DNA of 64,000 nt, taken from the NCBI RefSeq assembly GCF_008929045.1, contig NZ_VFAH01000022.1, positions 1-64,000 of the forward strand, read 5' to 3'. A model generated the notes under the pieces. It did no database searches. It saw only the letters and a list, made by a program, of their open reading frames with translations, and was not told the origin of the DNA. Position 1 is the first letter of the stretch, and every line of letters starts with the position of its first letter. The translations under genes were made by a program, and so were the position numbers. The stretch comes from Noviherbaspirillum aerium. Its GTDB lineage: Bacteria > Pseudomonadota > Gammaproteobacteria > Burkholderiales > Burkholderiaceae_D. Of this stretch, positions 26,644 to 34,670 are shown in pieces.

Positions 26644-27929
26644 GCCAACAAGACATGACAACCGCGCCCGACCTCAAGAGTTGGGTGGAAAGCGCCAACA
26701 GCGCCGATGCCGAATTTCCCATCCAGAACCTGCCCTATGGCGTGTTCAGCACGAAGAACGGCGCGCCGCGCGTCGGCGTGGCCATCGGCGACAGCATCCT
26801 CGACCTGGCGCTGCTGTCGGCCGAAGGCGCGCTCAAATGCAAGGCGGACATCTTCGCCCGTGCCAGCCTGAATGACTTCATCGCCGAAGGTCCGGCAGCC
26901 TGGCGCAGCGTCCGCGAGCAGATCAGCGCCTTGCTGTCCGCATCGAACCAGACACTGCAGGGCAATGCCGCATTGCGCGCCACGGCGCTGGTGCCGCAGG
27001 CTGAAGCAACGATGCTGCTGCCGGTCGATATTCCCGGCTATACCGACTTCTATTCATCCAAGGAGCATGCAACCAATGTCGGCATGCTGTTCCGCGATCC
27101 GAAGAATGCGCTGCTGCCGAACTGGTCGGAGATCCCGATCGGCTACAACGGCCGCGCCTCCTCGGTGATCGTCAGCGGCACGCCGGTGCGCCGTCCCAAC
27201 GGCCAGATCAAGCCGCCCGACCAGGATCGTCCGGTCTTCGGCGCCTGCCGCAAGCTCGATCTCGAACTCGAAACCGGCTTTATCGTCGGCGTGCCCAATG
27301 CGCTGGGCGAGCCGATTCCCTGCGAAGAGGCGGAGAAGCATATCTTCGGCATGGTGCTGCTCAACGACTGGAGCGCGCGCGACTTCCAGGCCTGGGAATA
27401 CGTGCCGCTCGGTCCCTTCAACGCCAAGACCTTCGCCACCACCATTTCGCCGTGGGTAGTGACGATGGATGCGCTGGCGCCGTTCCGCACCGCGCAGCCG
27501 AAGCAGGACCCGCAGCCGCTGGCCTACCTGCAGCATGGCGGCGAACATGCGTTCGATATCCAGCTCGAAGCGCAGCTCAGGCCGCAGGGCGCGGCAGAGC
27601 CGACCACCATCGCGCGCACCAATTTCAAGTACATGTACTGGACCATGGCGCAGCAGCTGGCGCACCACACCGTGTCGGGCTGCAACACGCGCGTCGGCGA
27701 CCTGATGGGCTCCGGCACCATCAGCGGCCCCACGCCGGATTCCCTCGGCTCGCTGCTGGAAATGACCTTCAACGGCCGTGATCCGATCACGCTCAAGACC
27801 GGCGAAAAGCGTGCCTTCATCGAAGACGGCGACGAACTCACGCTGCGCGGCTGGTGCCAGGGCCAGGGCTACCGCGTCGGCTTCGGCGCCTGCAGCGGCG
27901 TGGTTCTTCCCGCTCATTCCGTCAAGTAA
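26640..27929 (+). CDS. fahA: Fumarylacetoacetase
   Basis: A 429-aa enzyme splitting fumarylacetoacetate to fumarate and acetoacetate, the last step of homogentisate breakdown. The ATG overlaps the hmgA stop (ATGA), fixing the start. Family marks are [12 protein letters not shown] at the N-terminus, the active-site block [15 protein letters not shown] with the catalytic His, the metal-ligand region [12 protein letters not shown], and [20 protein letters not shown]. Length is as in bacterial and mammalian enzymes. Translationally coupled to hmgA. Confidence 0.97.
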   Translation: MSQQDMTTAPDLKSWVESANSADAEFPIQNLPYGVFSTKNGAPRVGVAIGDSILDLALLSAEGALKCKADIFARASLNDFIAEGPAAWRSVREQISALLSASNQTLQGNAALRATALVPQAEATMLLPVDIPGYTDFYSSKEHATNVGMLFRDPKNALLPNWSEIPIGYNGRASSVIVSGTPVRRPNGQIKPPDQDRPVFGACRKLDLELETGFIVGVPNALGEPIPCEEAEKHIFGMVLLNDWSARDFQAWEYVPLGPFNAKTFATTISPWVVTMDALAPFRTAQPKQDPQPLAYLQHGGEHAFDIQLEAQLRPQGAAEPTTIARTNFKYMYWTMAQQLAHHTVSGCNTRVGDLMGSGTISGPTPDSLGSLLEMTFNGRDPITLKTGEKRAFIEDGDELTLRGWCQGQGYRVGFGACSGVVLPAHSVK

Positions 27930-27938
27930 GGAGGGCGC

Positions 27939-28583
27939 TTGAAGCTCTACACTTATTTCCGCAGTTCGGCATCGTTCCGCGTGCGGATTGCCTTGAACCT
28001 CAAGGGCTTGCCTTGCGAGTATGCGCCGGTGCATCTGGTGCGAAACGGCGGCGAGCAGCTGGCGCCCGCCTATCGCGCGATTCATCCGGACGGACTGGTG
28101 CCGGCGCTGGAGGACGATGGCCATCTGCTGCAGCAGTCGCTGGCCATCGTCGAATACCTCAACGAGATGCACCCGGAGCCGCCGCTGTTGCCGGCCGCGC
28201 CGGCCGACCGGGCGCATGCGCGCGCGCTGGCACTGCAGATCGCCTGCGACATCCATCCACTCAACAACCTGCGCGTGCTCAAATACCTGACCGGCACGCT
28301 GGGCGTATCGGACGAGGCCAAGCAGCAATGGTATCGTCACTGGGTGACTGCCGGTTTCGCGTCGCTGGAAGCGCGCCTTGCCGCCGATCCTCGTACCGGC
28401 AAGCTGGCATGCGGCGACCAGCCCACGCTGGCCGACCTGTGCCTGGTGCCGCAGGTATGGAATGCGCGACGTTTCAACATCGCGCTTGATGACTATCCCA
28501 CCATCTGCCGCATCTACGATCATGCGATGACGCTGGATGCCTTCGCGCAGGCTGCGCCGGAAAACCAGCCGGACGCGGAGTGA
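27939..28583 (+). CDS. maiA: Maleylacetoacetate isomerase (zeta-class GST)
   Basis: A 214-aa enzyme that isomerises maleylacetoacetate to fumarylacetoacetate with glutathione. The start is TTG 27939, right after AAGGAGGG; it yields the family's standard N-terminus MKLYTYFRSSASFRVRIALN. The SSASFRVR motif is the zeta-class equivalent of the catalytic SSCxWRVR site. HPDGLVPALEDDG (cis-Pro loop) and QSLAIVEYLNE (gamma-glutamyl-binding Ser) are present. Third gene of the operon, 9 bases after fahA; the weak TTG start probably sets a lower expression level. Confidence 0.95.
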   Translation: MKLYTYFRSSASFRVRIALNLKGLPCEYAPVHLVRNGGEQLAPAYRAIHPDGLVPALEDDGHLLQQSLAIVEYLNEMHPEPPLLPAAPADRAHARALALQIACDIHPLNNLRVLKYLTGTLGVSDEAKQQWYRHWVTAGFASLEARLAADPRTGKLACGDQPTLADLCLVPQVWNARRFNIALDDYPTICRIYDHAMTLDAFAQAAPENQPDAE

Positions 28584-28586
28584 TGT

Positions 28587-28611
28587 CGGCCGGCGCTCGA
28601 CGCGCCGGCCG
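28587..28611 (+). terminator. Hairpin after maiA
   Basis: A perfect 10-bp GC stem (CGGCCGGCGC / GCGCCGGCCG, 5-base loop) four bases after the maiA stop. No T run, so it may act in Rho-assisted termination or 3'-end protection of the hmgA operon mRNA. Confidence 0.5.
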
Positions 28612-28636
28612 GATAGGGTGAGCGGGGCACGCCCGC

Positions 28637-28790
28637 TTATTTCGGAATGGCCTCGAATACCAGGATCTGGTTGCGGTCGGTTGCCGAATCGGCGGTCGGA
28701 AAATTGTCATCCGCCGCGACGATGACCGAACCGCGCGTTGGCCAGCTTCGGCCCGAAGGTCATTCCTTCGAGATCCGCCATGCCGCCATG
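28637..28790 (-). pseudogene. Remnant of an esterase-like/phytase-like domain protein
   Basis: The minus strand holds ADLEGMTFGPKLAN and, after a frame change, GSVIVAADDNFPTADS followed by NQILVFEAIPK and a stop. This is the C-terminal end typical of secreted 'esterase-like activity of phytase' proteins (EGxxxGPxLxxG ... SDDNF ... TQxLxFE). The rest of the gene is gone, and the two halves are in different frames, so it is a degraded tail. The remainder of 28791-29204 shows nothing else. Confidence 0.6.
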
Positions 28791-29204
28791 CCGGCCTGGC
28801 GGCCAGCTGTTCCGCCGGCGCGCTCAACACCATCATGGCGCACCATGGCCGGAACGCCGCCGTCGCCGTCGCGACCGTCGCTGCCATGACCACCCTTTCA
28901 GGTTCGCCTGCTGCGCCGTTTCATACACCCCGCCTGCCACTGCTATTCCCTGCAAGCGCGCTGCGCAATCGCATACCAGGCCTTTGCGACAAACGCGAGG
29001 CAACTGCAAACCACGCTTCCTTTCATGCAAACTCCCGATCGGCGATGAGGGGGTGAGCTTCCCGGCACGGGCTGGGCGGGGAGACGCTCCCTTGAAGAAG
29101 ATCAAGCAACCCGTGCATTGCCGGTCATCTGACGCAGGTTGGCACTTGGGCCGATGGCAGCCCTATAATCGTCTCTGTAACGATACCTACAACGAGGAGA
29201 CTTC

Positions 29205-30464
29205 ATGCCTAGATCAGGCACCCGAATCCAGGCCGCGGTAAGGCCGCTGTTACTGGCTCTGCCGCTGCTGTTCGCATTCGCAATGCCTCCCGCGACGGCG
29301 GCGGAACCGGACATGCGCCTGCTCGACGCAGCGCGCAGGGAGCAGGCGGCTCTTGTTGCCAGCCTTCAGGACATGGTGCAGATCGAGTCGCCCAGTTACG
29401 ATGCCGCGGGGCTGGCGCGGATGGCGGACTACGTGGAAAGGCGCCTGCGCCAGCTTGGCGCCAGCGTGGAACGGCGCAAGGGCAGCGAGGGGCCGGCAGA
29501 CATCGTGATCGGCACCTTCAACGGCAGCGGCAGCAGGCGCCTGATGCTCATGGCCCATATGGATACCGTCTACCCGGTGGGCACGCTCAAGACCCAGCCT
29601 TATCGCATCGAAGGCAATCGCATCTACGGGCCGGGCATTGCCGACGACAAGGGAGGCATCAGCCTGGTCCTGCATGCGCTGAAAATCATGAAGGATCTGA
29701 AGCTGCAGGATTACGCCCGCCTGACCGTGCTCTTCAACGCCGATGAAGAAACAGGGTCGCGCGGTTCCGGCTCGCTGATCGCAGCCCTGGCCGGCGAACA
29801 TGACGTTGTGCTCTCCTGCGAACCGACGCCCGACATGCCCGAGGGCGTCCTGCTTAGCGCCGCGGGCACGGCCAGCGTGATGATGCAGGTGCGCGGACGG
29901 GCGTCGCATGCGGGCGCGGCGCCGGAAATGGGGCGCAACGCGCTGGTCGAACTTGCGCACCAGATCCTGCAGACGGAAGACATCGCCCGTTCCGTTCCCG
30001 GCACGCAGCTCAACTGGACCAGCGCCAAGGCCGGCGTGGTACGCAACCAGATACCGGAGCAGGCGCAAGCCATGGCCGACATGCGGCTGACCGCGCCCGA
30101 CGGCATTGAACGCATGCAGGAAGCCCTGCAGGAAAGAGTGAAGCAGCGCCAGATACCCGACACGGAAACAATCGTTCGCATCGAGCGCGGCCGCCCGCCG
30201 TACATGGCGACGCCGGCGGCGCAGCAGCTCGCCCGCAAGGCCGAGGTCATCTATGCCGAAATCGACCGCAAGCTGACGCTGATCCCGGGCACCGGGGGTG
30301 CGACCGACGCCGGTTATGCGGGCCTGACCGGCAAGGCGGCCGTGCTCGAAAGCCTGGGCCTTGCCGGCGCCGGCTATCATGCGCGCGATGAATACATCGC
30401 GATCGATTCCATCGTGCCGCGCCTGTATCTCCTGACCCGGTTGCTGCAGGAAGCGGCGCGATAG
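29205..30464 (+). CDS. Secreted M20-family metallopeptidase (CPG2-like)
   Basis: A 419-aa zinc peptidase with an N-terminal signal peptide (LLLALPLLFAFAMPPATAAE), so periplasmic. Catalytic region: LMLMAHMDTVYPVG (first His ligand and catalytic Asp), GPGIADDKGG (bridging Asp), FNADEETGSRGS (catalytic Glu-Glu) and a final GAGYHARDEY His ligand. The M20 dimerisation domain lies mid-protein (GRASHAGAAPEMGRNALVEL). The closest known type is glutamate carboxypeptidase G2, which removes C-terminal glutamate from folates and peptides; the substrate here is not proven. It is not obviously in an operon. Confidence 0.92.
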   Translation: MPRSGTRIQAAVRPLLLALPLLFAFAMPPATAAEPDMRLLDAARREQAALVASLQDMVQIESPSYDAAGLARMADYVERRLRQLGASVERRKGSEGPADIVIGTFNGSGSRRLMLMAHMDTVYPVGTLKTQPYRIEGNRIYGPGIADDKGGISLVLHALKIMKDLKLQDYARLTVLFNADEETGSRGSGSLIAALAGEHDVVLSCEPTPDMPEGVLLSAAGTASVMMQVRGRASHAGAAPEMGRNALVELAHQILQTEDIARSVPGTQLNWTSAKAGVVRNQIPEQAQAMADMRLTAPDGIERMQEALQERVKQRQIPDTETIVRIERGRPPYMATPAAQQLARKAEVIYAEIDRKLTLIPGTGGATDAGYAGLTGKAAVLESLGLAGAGYHARDEYIAIDSIVPRLYLLTRLLQEAAR

Positions 30465-30521
30465 AAGGCGGGATGCTTGCGCAGGCCGGGTTTCGTCGAA
30501 GGCGTCTTATCCGCCGGAAGA

Positions 30522-31244
30522 TCAGCTGATGCTGCCCAATACAATCTTGCGAAGGGCCCAGGAGGTGGCGCCGTATGCCACCCCCGTAGCCACGCCCAGA
30601 GCGAGAGCCGGACCGGACAGAGGGAAGGTCAAAATGACGGAAGCGGTTGTCACACTTGTGATGGTTACATAACAAAAGCGGTCGACGTTATTCCAGGTTT
30701 TTTTCAAATTGGCACGATTGATCCCCAATGTCTTGGCGGGAAAGATATCTTTTTTTATTCTTTTCAAGCCCTTGGTTGCATCATTCAGCGCGCTATCCAA
30801 CCTGTTACCCACCGTTCGATTACCCTGATGGTGTGACATCTGAATTCCGCGCGGGGGAATCTGATATCCATTTTGCGGCGTGAAATTCGCCGGCAAGGGC
30901 ATGGTGTCGGGCTGCGCAGGCGCCCGGCTCTGCCCTCGGCCAGGCACTCTGGTGCCATGCGCCGGTTCATCGTATCCGTGGGTGGAGCCAGGGGTGGTTC
31001 TGCGGCTAACGTTGCTTCTGGCGCTACCGTTGCTGAGGTTGCCAGCATGGCTTGCGGTGGATGATCGGCGCCATGCGTTGAATTGGGCGACACTCGATGC
31101 GGTGTGATGGAAATGGCGCGGAGAAGTGGAATCGCGCTGCCGCACAGCGCTCGTTTCCGATGGTGCCATGCCGGGTGCCTTTGATGCTTCATCAATGCTC
31201 GGTGCATGTGTGGAGGGCGTGCGAACTGAATGGACACGGTACAT
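30522..31244 (-). CDS. Unknown protein: disordered Ser/His/Arg-rich N-terminus, C-terminal hydrophobic hairpin
   Basis: A 240-aa protein of unusual make-up. Residues 1-150 are rich in Ser, Thr, His, Arg and Pro with few hydrophobics. A basic helix follows (NDATKGLKRIKKDIFPAK), then two hydrophobic stretches at about 192-230 (FCYVTITSVTTASVILTFPL; ALALGVATGVAYGATSW). There is no signal peptide. The layout and lower GC resemble type III or type VI effectors that insert into membranes, but no secretion genes are nearby. I do not recognise a family. It is convergent with the M20 peptidase gene and divergent from psd. Confidence 0.6.
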   Translation of the reverse strand: MYRVHSVRTPSTHAPSIDEASKAPGMAPSETSAVRQRDSTSPRHFHHTASSVAQFNAWRRSSTASHAGNLSNGSARSNVSRRTTPGSTHGYDEPAHGTRVPGRGQSRAPAQPDTMPLPANFTPQNGYQIPPRGIQMSHHQGNRTVGNRLDSALNDATKGLKRIKKDIFPAKTLGINRANLKKTWNNVDRFCYVTITSVTTASVILTFPLSGPALALGVATGVAYGATSWALRKIVLGSIS

Positions 31245-31509
31245 GGCATTCTTTCTAAATAATCTGGGTCAAATAAACATGGCGACTTCAGCGTGCAGAA
31301 ATTAAATTGCCTTGGTCTTAATTTCCAACTGGCGATAAAGATTGCCATGCGGCGAAATGTTCCGTATGTGGCATGTAAGCCGGCGATGGTTCCATCCGTA
31401 TCCGCTTGAGCGATCACCGACAGCGGCGTTCCCGTTGAGCAAAAGTCGTAAGTGCTCCCGGACACCGGTACAATCACGAACATTTCCATGATCAAACACT
31501 GAACTCAAC

Positions 31510-32367
31510 GTGCGCAACCGACTCGCAGTTCTCCATCAATATCTCCTGCCGAAACAGGCGCTTACCATCCTTGCGGGCAAGATCGCCGGTGCCCGTGCCG
31601 GCGGAATGACCACCGCGCTGATCCGCGGCTTCGTCAACTTCTATGGCGTCAACATGCAGGAGGCCGTGAATCCCGACATTCGCAGCTACGCTAGCTTCAA
31701 CGAGTTTTTCACCCGGCCGCTGCGCGAAGGCGCACGGCCTGTTGCGGCGACGGATTTCCTGTGTCCGGTCGACGGCGCCGTCAGCCAGTTCGGCCGCATC
31801 CACAAGGACAGGATCTTCCAGGCCAAGGGACATGACTATTCGACGCTGGCGCTGGTCGGCGGCGACCCCGAACTGGCGGCCCAGTTCGAGGATGGCGACT
31901 TCTGCACGCTTTATCTGAGCCCCAAGGACTATCACCGCATCCACATGCCCTGCAGCGGCCGCCTGACGCGGATGATTTATGTGCCAGGGGATCTGTTCTC
32001 GGTCAATCCGACCACTGCGCGCGGCGTGCCGAATCTGTTTGCCCGCAATGAACGGGTTGTCTGCGTTTTCGAAGGGCAGGATGGGCCTTTCGTACTGGTG
32101 CTGGTGGGCGCAACCATCGTCGGCAGCATGGCAACGACCTGGCATGGCGTGATCAATCCACCGCGCCTTCCGGATATCCGCGAATGGCGCTACGAGCAGC
32201 AGGACATCCGCATCGAACGCGGACAGGAAATGGGGCGCTTCCTGCTTGGCTCCACGGTCGTGATGCTGTTCCCGCGGAATACCGTCGAGTTCAACCCCGA
32301 GTGGTTTCCCGAGCGTCTGGTGCAGGTGTGTGAAGCAATGGGTGTGCGGCGTCCGACAGGAACGTAG
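31510..32367 (+). CDS. psd: Phosphatidylserine decarboxylase
   Basis: A 285-aa proenzyme that converts phosphatidylserine to phosphatidylethanolamine at the inner membrane. The start is GTG 31510, giving the normal N-terminus. The self-cleavage site LGST (LLGSTVVMLFP) near residue 250 yields the pyruvoyl prosthetic group. The catalytic His region DYHRIHMPCSGRL and the CPVDGAVSQFG block are intact. Length and motifs fit the E. coli-type enzyme. The gene is alone; downstream lie repeats. Confidence 0.97.
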   Translation: MRNRLAVLHQYLLPKQALTILAGKIAGARAGGMTTALIRGFVNFYGVNMQEAVNPDIRSYASFNEFFTRPLREGARPVAATDFLCPVDGAVSQFGRIHKDRIFQAKGHDYSTLALVGGDPELAAQFEDGDFCTLYLSPKDYHRIHMPCSGRLTRMIYVPGDLFSVNPTTARGVPNLFARNERVVCVFEGQDGPFVLVLVGATIVGSMATTWHGVINPPRLPDIREWRYEQQDIRIERGQEMGRFLLGSTVVMLFPRNTVEFNPEWFPERLVQVCEAMGVRRPTGT

Positions 32368-32703
32368 GGGCTCTATCGGGCGGCGTGCGCCCGCCAGCCG
32401 AAGATGGCTGATTCCAGTCCCAAGCCTTTCCATAACATGGGTCCGCGTCTTTTTCCGGTGAACGAGCGCAGTCCGGCCTTGCCGGCCGAAAGAACCGATC
32501 GACCCTTTGGTTATGTCACGACTTGGGTTGGGGATTACTTAAGCAGAGACGCCATCATGGGCAATACATATTCGGTAATGAAGAAGGTAATGTTTTGAGC
32601 AAATGCCATGGAGAATGTTTTCCTTTTATGGTGGGTGGCATGCCGGACGAAGTAGTTCCTTCGTTTCCATTAAAAACATCGCCTGTCGACATGGATCACA
32701 GCC

Positions 32704-32863
32704 TGGAGCGGTCGCGGGTGGGTGGTTGGAAGGATCGATTTATCGTGGAGTGCCGGACGGGGCGGGAGGAGCGCCATACGCCGGGCCACACCAGCGACGA
32801 CCAACGCTGCCATGCGTCCAGGCTAGACGAGGCGCCCGACCATTCGCCTTCACACCACTAAAC
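32704..32863 (-). mobile_element. TA-bounded MITE-like repeat, copy A (degenerate ends)
   Basis: Reverse orientation relative to copy B. The core GGCCACACCAGCGACGACCA matches copy B's reverse complement exactly over 20 bases, with the flanking GGAGCGGTCGCGGGTGGGTG corresponding to the family terminus. The right end is decayed (CACCACTA). Confidence 0.75.
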
Positions 32864-32986
32864 CGTGTTTGCGAAGCTGCTGCACGGTCCGGATCGGTCC
32901 GACGGTGCCTGGCGGACGTCGATACGCGTGCGCTCCCGCTCATCAGCACAATTCCGAATCGCTCGCGACAGTTGGCAAACACAGCC

Positions 32987-33147
32987 TAGAGCGGATTACG
33001 GATGGATGGTCGGTCGCCTCGGCTTGTCTTGGGCGCATGGCGGCGTTGGTCGTCGCTGGTGTGGCCCGCCACACGGCGCTTCTCCCGCCTTGCCCTGCAT
33101 CCCAAGGCAAACCGATGCTTCCGTACACTCATCCGCAATCCGCTCTA
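32987..33147 (+). mobile_element. TA-bounded MITE-like repeat, copy B
   Basis: 161 bp starting TAGAGCGGATTACGGATGG and ending CATCCGCAATCCGCTCTA: imperfect inverted ends with TA at both borders. No ORF. Used as the reference orientation for the family. Confidence 0.8.
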
Positions 33148-33332
33148 GCTCGAGTCTATTCAAAAAGCGGAGGCGGGACTTGAGCCAGGTACAAGAACCA
33201 CATCTAAACGTGAGGCGCATGAGGCGGATTTGGCACCGCAGCGCCGGCATCAAGCCGAGCCGCGGGTTTTCCGGCGAATTTTAAGGACTGTTCACAAATC
33301 GCACTCCGCATGGGGTGTGAACAGGCCCCAAG

Positions 33333-33839
33333 TCAGCTTCGTCCCGGCTTTCGGTAACCGCTCTCTATCCATGCTTCGGCGCTGGCGCGGGTTAGCTTGA
33401 ACGTCGGCGCTACACGCACTTCGGCAATGGTGTCGCCGTATTCTTCACAGGCGCGCAGTACCGCATAGGGGTCGTCTTCGTCGGGCACGATATCAAGCAG
33501 CACATTGATGTTGCCCGAGGCCGTGCTCACCGTGATGCTCTTGTGCAGCAAGGCATGCAATTGCTGTTCATGCCTGCGCAGCACTTCCGAGGCAGTCTTG
33601 ACCAGCGTGTTGAATGCGGAAGTATCGAGCGGTTTCGGATTCTTCTTGTCGCGGCCCATGGTCCACGGCCCGACCAGCGCCGGCTCAGTCTCGCCATCCT
33701 TGATCATTTCAACCGCCCAGCCGTCGTCGTCCTCGTTCTTGATCACGCGCGCGGTCCAGCCGTCGTCGCGCCAAAGCCGGGCTTCGTAAATCGGCGTCGC
33801 CGGATCGGCATCATTGTTGGTTTCGGGCATATCGTTCAT
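33333..33839 (-). CDS. Conserved-looking hypothetical protein
   Basis: A 168-aa acidic soluble protein. Visible blocks: IYEARLWRDDGWTARVIKNE, DDGWAVEMIKDGE, and LVGPWTMGRDKKNPKPLD; the second half is a helix (FNTLVKTASEVLRRHEQQLH) followed by strands ending in WIESGYR. No signal peptide or catalytic motif. Codon use is typical of the genome. I do not recognise a named family and give no function. It is alone on the minus strand between the repeat region and the cold-shock gene. Confidence 0.75.
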   Translation of the reverse strand: MNDMPETNNDADPATPIYEARLWRDDGWTARVIKNEDDDGWAVEMIKDGETEPALVGPWTMGRDKKNPKPLDTSAFNTLVKTASEVLRRHEQQLHALLHKSITVSTASGNINVLLDIVPDEDDPYAVLRACEEYGDTIAEVRVAPTFKLTRASAEAWIESGYRKPGRS

Positions 33840-34158
33840 GTCGCTACCGCTGCGGAGAAGGGGACGTCATGATAGTCCAATGCGCGGTCCTCTGCTGTGC
33901 TCGGGGTCAATTTGCCGGTGCCGCGGCAGACCGTCGCGGGAGTGTGGCTAGTCCGTGACGGGTCGACAGGCGGATATCAGTGCGGCGCGGTGCGGGCATG
34001 CCGAAGCGAATGGAGCCGGCTTCTTCAAGGCTGCCTGGGACTGCGGGAATTTAAATGCGGAAACGAGTCGGGCGGTTTCCATGCTTGCCGGATCAGGCTT
34101 CGCCATCGAAGCTGCTCCGGCACCAGGCGGAAAGGATCCGCCAAGGAATCAACGGCAA
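33840..34158. other. Intergenic, nothing recognised
   Basis: 319 bases between the hypothetical gene's start and the end of the cold-shock gene. No gene, strong terminator or repeat was seen. Confidence 0.4.
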
Positions 34159-34365
34159 TCAGTGCGAGGCCACGATGTTCGACGCTTGCTTGCCCTTGGG
34201 GCCCTGAGTCACTTCGAAGCTGACCTGCTGGCCTTCCTTCAGCGTCTTGAATCCGGATGAATTGATCGCGGAGAAGTGCGCGAACAGGTCTTCGCCGCCT
34301 TGATCCGGAGTGATGAAGCCAAAGCCTTTAGCGTCGTTGAACCACTTGACAGTACCAGTCGCCAT
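34159..34365 (-). CDS. Cold-shock domain protein (CspA family)
   Basis: A 68-aa single-domain OB-fold protein. It starts [20 protein letters not shown], so RNP1 (KGFGFI) is intact, and RNP2 is DLFAHFS. It binds single-stranded RNA and DNA as an RNA chaperone or anti-terminator. A longer in-frame extension upstream exists but ATG 34365 gives the exact family N-terminus. The long A/T-richer upstream stretch may form the structured leader common in csp mRNAs. Whether it is cold-induced cannot be told from sequence. Confidence 0.96.
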   Translation of the reverse strand: MATGTVKWFNDAKGFGFITPDQGGEDLFAHFSAINSSGFKTLKEGQQVSFEVTQGPKGKQASNIVASH

Positions 34366-34670
34366 AACAATCCTCGTGCATGTGCATTGTGAAATGCCCG
34401 GACTCAGTATTGGTATGGTGTTCCGGCCGGGCGGTGATATCGAGCAAGCTTTCGTTGTCTCCCGCTCGAATAAGCAAAGTGTAGCGAAGCCGCCGCAAGC
34501 GTGCGGTTCGCTGCTATTGATTGAAATCAATAACCGGGAGTATGTATGCTGTCGGACGTTGGCATCGATCCGTCGGGAATGCATGGATACATTGCCCCGA
34601 CGGCCGACCTGCGCATGCGGCGCTGCGCTCGCCCGTCACCGTCCCTGCTTGTGGTGACGCGGGAGTGGTA

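Larger units (their letters stand above)
32368..33332. other. 965-bp gene-poor region with two MITE-like repeats
   Basis: No coding sequence could be supported. Two copies of the TA-bounded repeat family lie here in opposite orientation (32704-32863 and 32987-33147). Confidence 0.6.
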
